Translations under genes and position numbers: made by a program
In this document: positions 9,812 to 20,122 of the stretch, in pieces
Layout: every line of letters starts with the position of its first letter
How positions within the stretch are numbered: position 1 is the first letter of the stretch
Source of the DNA: Brettanomyces bruxellensis
Taxonomy: Eukaryota; Ascomycota; Pichiomycetes; Pichiales; Pichiaceae
Reading direction: 5' to 3'
Length of the DNA: 64,000 nt
Assembly (NCBI RefSeq): GCF_011074885.1
Contig: NC_054690.1
Location: 1,927,001-1,991,000, forward strand
The notes under the pieces: model-generated
Databases searched by the model: none
What the model was told of the DNA's origin: nothing
The model's input: only the letters and a program-made list of their open reading frames with translations

Positions 9812-11299
9812 ATGACTTTAAGTAAAAAAGAGGTGAAGATCATTAGTCTTATGACCTTGGACACAGTCTTCTTCCTATTGGAAGTAATTATTGGTTATTT
9901 GGTGAACTCTTTGGCTTTAATTGCAGACTCTTTCCACATGCTAAACGATATTATTTCGTTGTCTGTTGCTCTTTGGGCAGTCAATGTTGCCAAGAACAGA
10001 GTTGCAGATGCAAAGTTCACATATGGATGGCTTCGGGCTGAAATTTTGGGAGCCTTGGTGAACGGTGTGTTTCTAGTTGCACTTTGCTTCACTATCTTTA
10101 TCGAGGCTATTCAAAGATTCATCCAACCTCCTGTCATTACAAATCCTAAGCTTATTCTATTCGTTGGTACTCTAGGACTTATTTCAAACATTGTGGGACT
10201 CTTTTTGTTTCATGATACTGAAAATTCTCATGACAGTAGTCATGAAGAGGGACATCACCATGCGGCTGATTTGGAGGCAAACATTGTCCACGATGGCAAC
10301 GAAAGAGCACATTTACAGCAACGCGTTGCTTCTTCAGGAATGGCTTCCTCGTCTACAACATCTCTGCTATCCCAGAATTACAAGCCGGGCAAATTTCTTG
10401 GGGAGGCTGGTGACGATTCCGATATCGACAGCATTCTTCCGGCAGCTGTGGTGAAGAAATTGGGCAACTATGGTGCTACAGTCAACAGTTTGGCTACACA
10501 GACTCAGTCCGGTGCTGATAGTTCAGCACAGGCCAATGGTGAATCAAACGGTTCACTCAGAGCAAATATTGAGAATAGACTTCACAAACAGAACGAGAAA
10601 CGGAGGAAACCAAGATCATTGAACATGCATGGTGTGTTCCTTCACGTTTTTGGGGACTGCTTGGGAAACATTGGTGTTATGGCAACTGCTCTTTTAATCT
10701 GGAAAACCGATTACAGTTGGAGATTTTACTTTGACCCTGCAGTGTCGCTGGTTATTACCTTCATTATTTTCTCTACGGCTGTTCCTTTATGCAAGTCATC
10801 ATCTCGTATTCTTCTTCAGGGTTCTCCAGTCAGTGTTGACTCAGACGAAGTGAAGAATTCCATCCTGTGTATCCCAGAGGTTATTTCTGTTCACGACTTC
10901 CACATTTGGAACCTAACTGAAGCTTACCTGATTGCTACTATGCACGTTGATCTTAACTGTTCTCCAGAACGATTCTTGACTATTGCAGCAAACATTAAGT
11001 CTCATCTACACAACTTTGGAATCCACAATGCTACAATTCAACCAGAGTTTTCTAACTATTACGCAAGAGAACACATGCTCCCAAAGAGATACTCATCTTC
11101 TCAGAATCTTCCTGCTCAGGCGATGACGAGTGATTCTGTTTACAATGCAACAGGTAATGGCTCTTCAGAGAATCTTATTCATCCAGGTAGTCATGATTCG
11201 TCCAAGCATTCAGCCACTGAGGGTAATGAATCTATAAACGATCTACACTGTATGGTGGATGCCTGTGCTAACTGTACCACTTCAGACTGCATAAATTAG
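9812..11299 (+). CDS. ZRC1: vacuolar zinc/cation diffusion facilitator transporter, ZRC1/COT1-like
   Basis: 495 residues with the six-helix layout of cation diffusion facilitators. TM2 carries the metal site ADSFHMLND (H42, D46) and TM5 carries H278-x3-D282 (HVFGD), the paired His/Asp sites of zinc-type members. A long cytoplasmic loop between TM4 and TM5 begins with a His-rich stretch near residue 145, where yeast Zrc1 and Cot1 have theirs. The C-terminal domain contains HDFHIWNL, conserved in the family. The protein should move Zn2+ (and possibly Co2+) from cytosol into the vacuole in exchange for protons. The start is the first ATG in frame. ZRC1 and COT1 are close paralogues in Saccharomyces and I cannot separate them here. 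Confidence 0.9.
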   Translation: MTLSKKEVKIISLMTLDTVFFLLEVIIGYLVNSLALIADSFHMLNDIISLSVALWAVNVAKNRVADAKFTYGWLRAEILGALVNGVFLVALCFTIFIEAIQRFIQPPVITNPKLILFVGTLGLISNIVGLFLFHDTENSHDSSHEEGHHHAADLEANIVHDGNERAHLQQRVASSGMASSSTTSLLSQNYKPGKFLGEAGDDSDIDSILPAAVVKKLGNYGATVNSLATQTQSGADSSAQANGESNGSLRANIENRLHKQNEKRRKPRSLNMHGVFLHVFGDCLGNIGVMATALLIWKTDYSWRFYFDPAVSLVITFIIFSTAVPLCKSSSRILLQGSPVSVDSDEVKNSILCIPEVISVHDFHIWNLTEAYLIATMHVDLNCSPERFLTIAANIKSHLHNFGIHNATIQPEFSNYYAREHMLPKRYSSSQNLPAQAMTSDSVYNATGNGSSENLIHPGSHDSSKHSATEGNESINDLHCMVDACANCTTSDCIN

Positions 11300-11762
11300 A
11301 GGAAATATATTGACAATAACAATTGTTTCCGGATATTGATTAGCATTTTTCTGACGAAATCTATATTCGATAATTGATGTATGATTTGATATACATACAT
11401 ATTTTTTTTTGCTACCACTACGACAACCTTGTTTGGCGATATGTAACGTAGGTATTTAAAACAAAAGAACACTCAATTCATGACACATCACAATAGTAGT
11501 ATATATATAAGCATGATTCAATGTATGTCCTTGATTTGAAGTCGGTTGTGTGTAACGTGGTGGATTACATTTTATCAGAAGTAAGACCGAGTTTTCGCGC
11601 GCTTTTTTTTTTCAGTCTGGAATTTTTTTGGTCATTAGATTCTTGTCAAGGCTTAGATCAAAATAGTATTCGAATCATATGCTTGTTCTTAATAAAATAT
11701 TACCTGACTTAGCAATTAGAGCAAGGTTTCTTAGTTTTTAGATGTAAGAATATCACAGCACA
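11300..11762. other. intergenic region between the zinc transporter and mannosyltransferase genes
   Basis: Both neighbours point right, so this holds the 3' end of one gene and the promoter of the next. A TATATATAAG element at about 11499-11509 could be a TATA box. No coding frame of interest was seen. Confidence 0.5.
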
Positions 11763-13289
11763 ATGATATTTGGAAGAGGAGAGCGGAAGGTACCAATTTT
11801 CGTAATTCTTGCTTGTCTTGTGTCCCTGTACATTTTGATAAATTTTAGAATCATTCCGGAAACCACACTAGAGAAGGAAAGCAAAGATGGAAACTCTTCT
11901 AGAATTGCCCATTTAAAAAGACAGATTATCATTCAAGAGCATAGAAACAGTTTACCGGATAAGTCATTGTATGAGGAAGAGAAGGAGGTACTAAATGATG
12001 GTGGAACCATAATTTATCACAAACGTTATCTTGATGAAACGATGAATCAAAGAGAAAATGCAACAATAATGACTCTAGTCAAGAGTGCTGAGCTTTACAA
12101 CTTGTTACCTACAATTAGAAACTTTGAAGATAGGTTCAACAAGAACTTCCACTATGATTGGGTGTTCATCAATAACGAGAAATTCACCGAAAGCTTTCAA
12201 GCCCAGGTCAAAAACATTTGCTCCGGTAGTGTAACATTCATTCAGCTTCCTGAGTCTATGTGGTCATATCCGGAGTTTATAGATCAAAAAGCTGCCACAA
12301 TAACACGACATCAGATGCGTAGACGAGGTATCAAATACGGTGGAAGTATTGCTTACAGACATATGTGCCGATTCTTTAGTGGATTGTTTTATCAGCTGGA
12401 AGAGTTAAAAAAATACAAGTATTACTGGAGGATAGAACCTGATGTTGAATTCAGATGCTCTATAAATTATGATCCATTTAAAGCCATGCGATTGGAAAAC
12501 AAGGTGTACGGGTTCACTCTGGCACCTTTAGAGCTTCACACAACGATTCCAACACTTTGGAAAAATACCCTTGAGTACATGAAGAAATACCCTAAAAGAA
12601 TAGCCAAGGACAATAACTTTATGTTCTTGACAGATGATGGTGGTAAAACATTTAATATGTGTCATTTTTGGTCAAACTTTGAGATCGGAGACCTTGATTT
12701 TTTCAGGAGTGATGCGTACACACATTTCTTCAACTATTTAGATCATAAAGGAGGAATTTACTATGAGCGTTGGGGTGATGCTCCTATACACACATTGGCT
12801 GTATCGATACTTCTTCCTCATAACAAACTAAAATTTTTCTCGAATACAGGATACTTCCATTCCCCTAATCTTCAATGCGATGGAAGTCCCAGGATGATAC
12901 GAGATAACGAATGCATTTGCTCATTGAAGGAAGATTCGGCATGGGATGACCAAAGTTGTATACCTAAGCTGTTTGATATACATAAGGATTGGGAAAGACC
13001 ATTTTATGCTCCAAAGAACAAATACATACCAATTCACGATAAGCGATTGCGGATGATTGAGCAAAAAAGGCAGGAGTTACAGAAAGGGGGATTATCAAAG
13101 GAAGAAATAGAAAAGAAATTGAATGAAGAACTTCAGAGGGCACCTACGGAGGAGGATATGGTTAACGAAGAGGTTGAAAAGACCAAGAAGGCTAAGATAA
13201 TCTCTTTGAAAAAGAAGAAAGAGGAACGGCTGAAGCAGATGATGAAGATGAAGGAAGAGCAAGAGAAGAAGGGGGACAATAAAGGGTGA
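11763..13289 (+). CDS. GT15 family alpha-1,2-mannosyltransferase (KRE2/MNT1/KTR type)
   Basis: 508 residues. An N-terminal basic stretch is followed by one hydrophobic helix (about residues 11-28), the signal anchor of a type II Golgi protein. The lumenal domain contains NATIMTLVKSAEL, YYWRIEPDVEF, the catalytic HFWSNFEIGDL (near residues 300-310) and YERWGDAPIHTLA, all hallmarks of GT15. Conserved cysteines sit near the end of the domain (CDGSP, CICSL, SCIP). These enzymes transfer mannose from GDP-mannose onto O- and N-linked glycans. A strongly charged, probably coiled-coil extension of about 75 residues follows the domain, which is unusual because GT15 proteins normally end soon after it. 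Which KTR subfamily it belongs to is not resolved. Confidence 0.9.
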   Translation: MIFGRGERKVPIFVILACLVSLYILINFRIIPETTLEKESKDGNSSRIAHLKRQIIIQEHRNSLPDKSLYEEEKEVLNDGGTIIYHKRYLDETMNQRENATIMTLVKSAELYNLLPTIRNFEDRFNKNFHYDWVFINNEKFTESFQAQVKNICSGSVTFIQLPESMWSYPEFIDQKAATITRHQMRRRGIKYGGSIAYRHMCRFFSGLFYQLEELKKYKYYWRIEPDVEFRCSINYDPFKAMRLENKVYGFTLAPLELHTTIPTLWKNTLEYMKKYPKRIAKDNNFMFLTDDGGKTFNMCHFWSNFEIGDLDFFRSDAYTHFFNYLDHKGGIYYERWGDAPIHTLAVSILLPHNKLKFFSNTGYFHSPNLQCDGSPRMIRDNECICSLKEDSAWDDQSCIPKLFDIHKDWERPFYAPKNKYIPIHDKRLRMIEQKRQELQKGGLSKEEIEKKLNEELQRAPTEEDMVNEEVEKTKKAKIISLKKKKEERLKQMMKMKEEQEKKGDNKG

Positions 13290-13466
13290 GAAGATAACAT
13301 CATACATTAAAAAAACAATTCATTCGCTTTTAATTCACATATTTTGACTATCATGCTTTTTTGTTTATGTATGCACATATACGAGCCAATCTCTACTTGA
13401 ATATTTAAATAGGTATTTCGAATTAATTACTTAATAATACAGACATAATGATATTGTTCACTTTTA

Positions 13467-15101
13467 TTACCACTCCAGTACAGAAGCCCATTTTACATTT
13501 TGACTTTTCTTGCGACCGGCCATTGGACTACGGATCGCAGAATTGTGCGAATTGTGAAGCAACGATCTATGCGGACTTTTGATCTTGGACCTAAGCTTTG
13601 AAATGAGCGGAGATCTATTTTCCTTATCCACTTCTATACTTTGTAGTTTTGGCTCGGGACTAGATTTAACAGGTGTGCTGAATTTAACAACATTCTCTCT
13701 GACAAAGTTTAATTTTTCATTGGCCGTGTAAAAGCCTACATGTTTCGCGTGATGACCATGAAGTGAAACGCTCTCCTTTAAAGGTGCTTTCATAGATGTA
13801 GTATTGCTGTGATGATCTTTCTGGACTTCTAGGCTTGCCTTTGCAAGCAGAGCTCGCACTATTGCTGCTTTCTTTATTCCCCCAATTGCAGGCCCCGTAG
13901 TTGGTATAGTAACTAGTTCAGTTGTCTTCTCTGGAAGGGGAATTCCAGATGAATTCTGTGAATTTATCTCAGTTGCATACTTAGTGGCATCATCTAAGTT
14001 TCCATCGGAAGATTCAACTATAAGATTTAAAAGATTCTCTCTGACCTTTATACTCGGTTTAGATGGCTTTCTGAATGTCCTATGAACGGGTGTACACACT
14101 CTTCCGGGGGATCTTTTAGATGAAACCTGTCGTTCAAGTCTATAATAACTGTCATCTGCATAAATTTCGGGAGGCTCAAGCTCATTGAGATGTGCCTGTG
14201 CTCCTATATCAAACAATGGCTCCTCATCTGTATCAAAACTGATATCTGATGTTATTTTTTTTGGCGCTCTTAGGACTTCCTCTTCCAATTCTCCTTTCTT
14301 GTATACAGGTTGTCGCTGGTGCTTTATTGCACTTCTGCTCTTTCTCTTTCTTAGCTCTTGCTCCTTCTTGCTTTCACTATTGGATACATGCCTTTGTTCA
14401 TGATGACCTTGGCGTTGCTTCCTGAGCTCATGCGTTGACATAGACATGCTAGTAGGAACATTTTCATTTTCAAAACTGAATTCAAGATCATCCAGCTCGT
14501 TCCTTTCGTTCGGCTTATCAAATATATCATCTCCTTCAAGCTGACTGTCATCATTTGTAGAGGAACTGTTGATGATATCGGCGAAAACATCTCCAAAGTC
14601 AATCTCCGTGTGATCTTTGCTGTCTGCATAGTTATCGAACTTATTCGATCGAACCTGGATATCAAGATTATTAATTTCTTCATCATTATCATCGACTTTA
14701 ATCAACCGCTGCTTCTCATCTGGAATGTCAAACATTTTCATGATGGACTTTTCATCATAACAATTCACGGTAGTCTTTTCAACACTATTAAAGTCAAGCT
14801 TTGGCTTCCTGCTATATCCACCGTTACTTTCCGCACTTGTAAATTCCGTTTCCATTGAGCTCTGAAGCGCAAAATTCATAAGATATTGATCAAAATTAAA
14901 TCCAGACGTATTGTCACTTAAGCGCTGCTTCTTGGCGTCAAAAGGGGTGTCCTGTGGAAGTTGAATTATGTCATCGAGCTTGATGTTTCCGGACTCGAAG
15001 TCATCCAAAAGACTAAATGTTCTTGCTTTCTGTGCTTTTTGATTCAAGGGAGCTTTTATCGAGGAGTTCCGCTTCTCCCTTATTGCATTATTATTACCCA
15101 T
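13467..15101 (-). CDS. hypothetical protein with KEN box
   Basis: 544 residues from the ATG at 15101; the open frame extends ten codons further but only from a TTG. I do not recognise the family. The protein is mostly low-complexity, rich in Ser, Asp, Glu and Lys, with no membrane segment. A KEN box followed by SP (DKENRSP) sits near residue 497, and many SP or TP sites surround it (for example RSPM, KSPH, STPVKSSP). This pattern is typical of a cell-cycle protein phosphorylated by CDK and degraded through APC/C. It ends in a basic stretch followed by VKWASVLEW, which looks like a short conserved binding motif. It is convergent with the mannosyltransferase gene. Confidence 0.75.
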   Translation of the reverse strand: MGNNNAIREKRNSSIKAPLNQKAQKARTFSLLDDFESGNIKLDDIIQLPQDTPFDAKKQRLSDNTSGFNFDQYLMNFALQSSMETEFTSAESNGGYSRKPKLDFNSVEKTTVNCYDEKSIMKMFDIPDEKQRLIKVDDNDEEINNLDIQVRSNKFDNYADSKDHTEIDFGDVFADIINSSSTNDDSQLEGDDIFDKPNERNELDDLEFSFENENVPTSMSMSTHELRKQRQGHHEQRHVSNSESKKEQELRKRKSRSAIKHQRQPVYKKGELEEEVLRAPKKITSDISFDTDEEPLFDIGAQAHLNELEPPEIYADDSYYRLERQVSSKRSPGRVCTPVHRTFRKPSKPSIKVRENLLNLIVESSDGNLDDATKYATEINSQNSSGIPLPEKTTELVTIPTTGPAIGGIKKAAIVRALLAKASLEVQKDHHSNTTSMKAPLKESVSLHGHHAKHVGFYTANEKLNFVRENVVKFSTPVKSSPEPKLQSIEVDKENRSPLISKLRSKIKSPHRSLLHNSHNSAIRSPMAGRKKSQNVKWASVLEW

Positions 15102-15767
15102 TTTAAATGTACACTTACGATATAGAGTCAAAAAGTTTTTTCACTATATCTTTTGTAAACTCTAGTTCTTCCGTTTGCACTCTTCGACTTTAAGATAGAC
15201 AACTCGCCCGCTACCGTCTGAAACAGTGATTTGATGAAGAGAATGTAAACACTGAAACACAGCTTTCAGATAAGAAGTCAAAAAGATAGATGTGTTTCTT
15301 GATATCCTTCAGGTCACAGGACAAATGGGCAGTGTTGTGAAAAGAAAAAATAATAATAACCGGTATTATTTTTTTTTCTCTAGGCGTCTATAGATTTGGT
15401 CCAATGTTTTCAATTTGTTATGTTTATGTTTCACCCAAAGCAGAATTGTCACTAACAATAAACAACACTTTTTTTTTTCGAATCACTTCGATAAAAAGGA
15501 GGGATTTCCGCATTAGGATGATGGACAGAAGGGATTTTTTTCTTGTCAATTATTTCCTTCTCTCTTGTAGAAGTTGTGCACATATATATATATAAGAAAA
15601 ATATTTAAGATATTATAGACAGTTTAATCGCAAAAAATAAGCTCTCAGATATAGAACATCAACATCCTATCTGAGCGGGAAACAATCTACCAGCAATTTT
15701 AGTGGTTAAAGTTTAAGCGCCAAAGTTTACATTTATCAACCAATATTTAGTGGTAATATCAATCAAA
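15102..15767. other. divergent intergenic region
   Basis: Shared upstream region of the leftward gene ending at 15101 and the rightward gene starting at 15768. It contains T runs near 15368-15376 and 15471-15478 and a (TA)n stretch near 15583-15593 that could serve as a TATA element for the rightward gene. No open frame of interest. Confidence 0.5.
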
Positions 15768-16718
15768 ATGGATCAAAAGACAACAGAGATGCAAAGTCAA
15801 TCTGTAAATATTTTGGAAAGGGAGACTAAGAAGCAAAATACTTCCATGGATCAGCAAAGCCATACTCAAAAGAAAGAAATTCCTGAAGAACTCAAGCTTT
15901 ATGCACATCTCAAGACGTACCCAATAGCAAATTCATGGATACGTATTGCTCATTGGGTTTCTATGCCTAGAGTCATCAGGCCATACTTGTATCAATTGGC
16001 ATTCTCGGGCCCTGTCAAGGAATATACAATAATGGTCGATAATTTTGTTGATGAACAGGTTTTAGGTTCGCTTGATAGTGCGGTTCCCCAAGTGAAGACT
16101 TTGAGAATGAGAGATATCAGAGACTTTTTGACGGGACCTTTTACTAGGACTTATGAATTGACAAGAGGAATTCTGAGTAATTCTTTATCTACAACTGATA
16201 GAATGGCACTAGAACCGGCTAGATTAAGAATACACGAGACAAGGACTAGTTTAAGAAATCGCGTTAATGAGATGTCTTCTAGAACTCGCCCTGTTGTTCT
16301 TTCAAGAGTGAATCCGGTGGTTAAACCACTAAACAAAGATCTGGCCAAATATATCAACCAGATGGATCCAAAAAATCCAATCGACAACAAAATCTTGGAG
16401 GATCAGGACAATGAGCTTGTTAACACAGTGAAGATTATGAATGAGGGTTTGGATAGAACAAGATCAATTGCTTCCACACGTTTAGACCAGCTAAGAATCA
16501 TTCCTGCAAATGCCTCTAAAAGAATTTCTGAGGTTTACCATGAAAGTCAAGCAAAAAGGGGTGATCAAAACAATAGTAGGGTTATTATGCTAATTGCTTC
16601 ACTGGATACTGTTCGGGCTTTAGCAAATGATGGATACAAGTTTTTAAGATCAGGCATATCTGAGACCACAGGTTCAACAAATACCATTTTGGACAATGAT
16701 GTTCCTCCAGAATTGTAA
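15768..16718 (+). CDS. perilipin-like lipid-droplet protein (PLN1/PET10-like)
   Basis: 316 residues from the ATG at 15768. A charged N-terminal tail of about 45 residues precedes a segment reading YAHLKTYPIANSW, then DSAVPQVKTL about 65 residues later. This resembles the fungal perilipin (PAT) domain, in which an HL-x-SYP type start leads to a D-S-x-V-P-x-x-K motif. The rest is predicted amphipathic helix with repeated Arg/Asn/Leu patterns and no transmembrane span, as expected for a protein lying on the lipid-droplet surface. Yeast Pln1 (Pet10) is 283 residues. The match is by motif and layout only, so another helical membrane-associated family is possible. Confidence 0.5.
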   Translation: MDQKTTEMQSQSVNILERETKKQNTSMDQQSHTQKKEIPEELKLYAHLKTYPIANSWIRIAHWVSMPRVIRPYLYQLAFSGPVKEYTIMVDNFVDEQVLGSLDSAVPQVKTLRMRDIRDFLTGPFTRTYELTRGILSNSLSTTDRMALEPARLRIHETRTSLRNRVNEMSSRTRPVVLSRVNPVVKPLNKDLAKYINQMDPKNPIDNKILEDQDNELVNTVKIMNEGLDRTRSIASTRLDQLRIIPANASKRISEVYHESQAKRGDQNNSRVIMLIASLDTVRALANDGYKFLRSGISETTGSTNTILDNDVPPEL

Positions 16719-17013
16719 AATACCGTACAAAAGGTTTATCCAGGGAATTTTCGGCATGAACGAATTCTGAATTCTCAAAAACTCACATACCTAAACACAC
16801 TTTTATTTTTAAAAACAAATTTGCACTTACAGAACACAACTTACATGTGCCATTTACTACAAACACAAACACAACACAAACATGAATACATACACATTCT
16901 TATTCTTTTCCCATACATAATAAATAAGAACAATTTAAATAGCAACTAGTGTATAAACTGTAACAAAGAGGAAGAGTCACACAATTTAGCAAATTTCACT
17001 TTTTGTTTGCTTT

Positions 17014-18639
17014 CTATTTTACTTGCTCAGTATACTTCAGAATTTCGACCTGCAAAGCTTTGACCCTTTGATGTAGTTGATCAATATCTTGATTGAATTT
17101 ATCCTGTCTTTCAAATAAAGTTCGCTTCCAACTTTTGAATCTTTGATTCTCCTTTTTAACATCTGCGGTGAACTTTTGTTTAACAAACTGTTCCATATCC
17201 ATGTAGGCTGGATTTAAAAGAACCAACTCTTTTTCTGTTTCCGTCAAGCTGATCTTATCTATAAGTTTAAGGATGGTGATTGAATCCTGCGTTTCAGTTA
17301 GTCGATTCAAACTTTCTGGCGAAATGTGCGCTTGAACATCTTTTGCCTCTCTAAGGGTGGCGGATTTCCAGCTTCTCTTCGTACGTGCCGAAGTGAGATC
17401 TGTTTCTTTATTTTCGTAATTGGCATCAATATGCAATCCTAACGATTCTAATTCTGTTTGAGCTAAAACCCTCTGAACTGTAAGACTTAATCTGAACTTC
17501 ATAAAGTCGCGACGATAATTCTCATAGTACTCCTCAGTGGAAATAATTAAATCTCCCATATGTGTTCCTAAGAGAAACTCCCTGAGTTTGAGAAACTCAC
17601 AGTGATTTGGATTCTCAACCTCAGCTAAACCCCATGGGTATTCTCTTCCTCTAACAAGTTTTCCATTTGAGTTCTTAAACATCCCATTTGAGTTGATGAT
17701 GGTAAGTGGCATTTGCTGAATTACATTAGCCGCTTTTTTCGAGTCCTTGATGAATTGACAAATTTCGATTCCATTCTGTTTGAATGCTTGTTGTACAGTA
17801 AGCTTAAATGATGCCAATTCTTCTCTACTGAAGGCATCGGCCTTTGCAATTATTGGAATCAAGTTGACTCGCGAGGCCAAATTTCTCATTGCTTCCAAAT
17901 CAAGAGTTGTAAGAGTTTTCCCAGTAGGTTTAATAAAGTATAGACAAACATGAACTTCATTATGGACAAGGTTGACTCTGTTAGGCTGATTTTCCTGATA
18001 AGCAAGACGCCTATACTGTTCATCAATATATCTCGTAATAGGATACCAGCAGTATTTATTGTTGATATAGTCGCCAAATCCGGGGGTGTCTATGACTGAA
18101 CATCTCATTGTAAAGCCATTTTCAACTAAATCCATTCTGTATGGTTTTATTTTGGTTGTCTTCTTCTCAAAAGTGTCCTCCGACATTGATAAATCAACAA
18201 GTTCCTTATTTGTAAAATTGGAGGCTGGACTCTCAGTTGCTAAGGGAATTAATTCCGAGTCAAATAAAGTATTGATGAAAGAAGTTTTACCAACTCCTGA
18301 CTCTCCAGCAAGCAGTATGGTAAAGGTGGCACCTTTTCTAAATGCCTGAAGCTTTTTTTGGATTGGAAGACATCCTAATCCAACGGATTCATTTTTTGTA
18401 CCCTCAAGTGCTGAACCTAAATTATAGTGATATTGAAAATCCTCCGAACTCTCACCCGAATCAATTGTTCTTGCAGCAGAAAATACTGCAGTGCCAGCTG
18501 TAGCTGCTGTGGTATAAAGTCCCAGACCTGATTCTGGAATAGAAACCACAGGCTTTTCAGTAATGCCGGTCATATTAATTCCCACATTTTGAGTTTCAGA
18601 ACTACCAGTTGCAACAAACCCAATTGGACTTTTGACCAT
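17014..18639 (-). CDS. septin GTPase with C-terminal coiled coil
   Basis: 541 residues. The septin GTPase domain has G1 GESGVGKT (112-119), G3 DTPGFGD (184-190) and G4 AKAD (265-268), followed by the septin unique element with GREYPWG. All main nucleotide-binding motifs are intact. The C-terminal 100 residues are heptad-like and charged, the usual septin coiled coil. About 100 residues rich in Gly, Ser and Thr precede the GTPase domain, longer than in Cdc10, Cdc11 or Cdc12. The domain is fairly diverged, and I cannot tell whether it is a mitotic septin such as Cdc3 or a sporulation-type one (Spr3/Spr28). Septins form filaments at the bud neck that scaffold cytokinesis. It lies in tandem with the downstream leftward gene. 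Confidence 0.9.
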   Translation of the reverse strand: MVKSPIGFVATGSSETQNVGINMTGITEKPVVSIPESGLGLYTTAATAGTAVFSAARTIDSGESSEDFQYHYNLGSALEGTKNESVGLGCLPIQKKLQAFRKGATFTILLAGESGVGKTSFINTLFDSELIPLATESPASNFTNKELVDLSMSEDTFEKKTTKIKPYRMDLVENGFTMRCSVIDTPGFGDYINNKYCWYPITRYIDEQYRRLAYQENQPNRVNLVHNEVHVCLYFIKPTGKTLTTLDLEAMRNLASRVNLIPIIAKADAFSREELASFKLTVQQAFKQNGIEICQFIKDSKKAANVIQQMPLTIINSNGMFKNSNGKLVRGREYPWGLAEVENPNHCEFLKLREFLLGTHMGDLIISTEEYYENYRRDFMKFRLSLTVQRVLAQTELESLGLHIDANYENKETDLTSARTKRSWKSATLREAKDVQAHISPESLNRLTETQDSITILKLIDKISLTETEKELVLLNPAYMDMEQFVKQKFTADVKKENQRFKSWKRTLFERQDKFNQDIDQLHQRVKALQVEILKYTEQVK

Positions 18640-19075
18640 TTTTTGGTTGTTCGTACTTTAAAGCTGAAATGTTTATAAAGATGCTAAAGGCAAAATACAA
18701 CGGATAGAGAAAAAAAAGGAAGGACAGATAATTGAGAATATACAAAGAAATTTGAAGAAATAGCGGATAAGATATAATATATTTGTAAAGCGAGAAACAA
18801 GAGAATCAAATGACGAGGGAAAGGAAAAGTAATAAAAAGGGGGAAAAGGGTAAAAAATCCCTTCCAGCAGTTTCCTTATTGAGAATAGCGCGTAAATTGC
18901 ATTAAAGTTGGATTAAGAACCGAAAGAAAATCTTAAAGGGAGTGAATAAAACAAGGAAAACAACAAAAGACTATTAATCAGAAAGTATCAAAATAAGAAA
19001 AATGCATTAATAAAAAATAACGAAAAATGGATAAAAAAGCGATGCAAATTATCTACGCAAAGCAATTAAATAAAT
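18640..19075. other. intergenic region between two leftward genes
   Basis: Purine-rich on the plus strand with scattered A runs. It must contain the septin promoter and the 3' end of the Mpv17-family gene. No other signal recognised. Confidence 0.4.
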
Positions 19076-20122
19076 TTACTTGGCAGAGGCGTTTCTAAAT
19101 GATAAAAAGCAATTCCACAGAACACCAATAGTAGAGCTAAAAGGAACTTGAAATCTCCTTGGCATAACAAGGAAGTTGATAAATTGAACAGGAAACCAAA
19201 GACAGAAGTTGCAAACCAAGGTTGAAAGGTAAATCCTGTAGAGCTTGGATCTGACATCCTGCATTGTTCCAGATTCAATTACTATAGTTCCATATGTGAA
19301 AAAGCAGATTAGCGAAACTGGTGAAAAACATAATTGGTCTGTAAGATCCCTTTCGAGCACACCGACAATTGTAGGATCATCCGTATACATACTATTCAAG
19401 AAAGAGTACCATGCAACTTGAATAAATGCCTGTATAAATCCCCAAAGCATGAACGCAAAAAATCTTCTGAAGATAAAGCGAGTGGGAGAGAATTCAACTC
19501 TTTTAACCTGAATCTGTCTTGCTGGGTTGCCCCCTTCACCTAGTTCCACATCAACAGGAGGTGGAGATATATCTGGACTGACATCTCCGTAATCAACAAA
19601 ATAATGCTCTGTGGAATCAGATAAGTTCATTGAGCGGACATATCTATTGATTTCAAGTGCGTAACCAGAAGAAGATACACTAGATGCTCTGGATCTTGAA
19701 CTCTGATTGTCATCCTCATAATTATATTCATCAGTATCTCCACGCTTAATGGTATCGTCAAGATGGATCCGTCTAGAATCGGAAAAGAAGGCAGAAATAC
19801 TCTGGGCCATAGTATCGGCAATGCCGAACAAAACCAAGTTTGTGGCAATTGTGGCTAATAACGAAGATCGCGTGTACAATTTATGATATTTAGTGCTCAA
19901 CCTGCAGAGGAGATACACTAAAACCGAAATAATGCCAATGTTAATGAATGGGATGTTATGAATACGCACAGCACTACATCTCTCCTCTATTTTGGCCACA
20001 ATAGAACTTAATTGATGCTTATTTATATGGTTATGCCTCACGTAGTTCGCTGATGTGGGCAAAGTACTGCTAATACCATCATTTCGAGAGATTTGCTCTT
20101 CATCATTTAAACGAATACTCAT
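19076..20122 (-). CDS. Mpv17/PMP22 family membrane protein (yeast YOR292C-like)
   Basis: 348 residues from the ATG at 20122. Hydrophobic segments occur near residues 50-68 and 85-105. A long acidic and serine-rich loop is followed by the conserved C-terminal Mpv17 block: a WGF..A.....WY segment, then ESGTMQDV, then WFPVQFINF and VPFSSTIGVLWNCFLS. That block identifies the family (Mpv17, Sym1, PXMP2). The long N-terminal half with a soluble loop fits the vacuolar yeast protein YOR292C better than mitochondrial Sym1. Molecular function is not established for this branch. The frame stays open upstream of the ATG, and a short 5' exon at 20235-20269 spliced to 20141 would also be in frame, giving 366 residues. 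Confidence 0.8.
   Translation of the reverse strand: MSIRLNDEEQISRNDGISSTLPTSANYVRHNHINKHQLSSIVAKIEERCSAVRIHNIPFINIGIISVLVYLLCRLSTKYHKLYTRSSLLATIATNLVLFGIADTMAQSISAFFSDSRRIHLDDTIKRGDTDEYNYEDDNQSSRSRASSVSSSGYALEINRYVRSMNLSDSTEHYFVDYGDVSPDISPPPVDVELGEGGNPARQIQVKRVEFSPTRFIFRRFFAFMLWGFIQAFIQVAWYSFLNSMYTDDPTIVGVLERDLTDQLCFSPVSLICFFTYGTIVIESGTMQDVRSKLYRIYLSTLVCNFCLWFPVQFINFLVMPRRFQVPFSSTIGVLWNCFLSFRNASAK

Noticed and set aside
11521..11712. 63-codon frame before the mannosyltransferase gene
   Set aside because: No motif, Phe/Leu-rich AT sequence; not in frame with any exon of the next gene.
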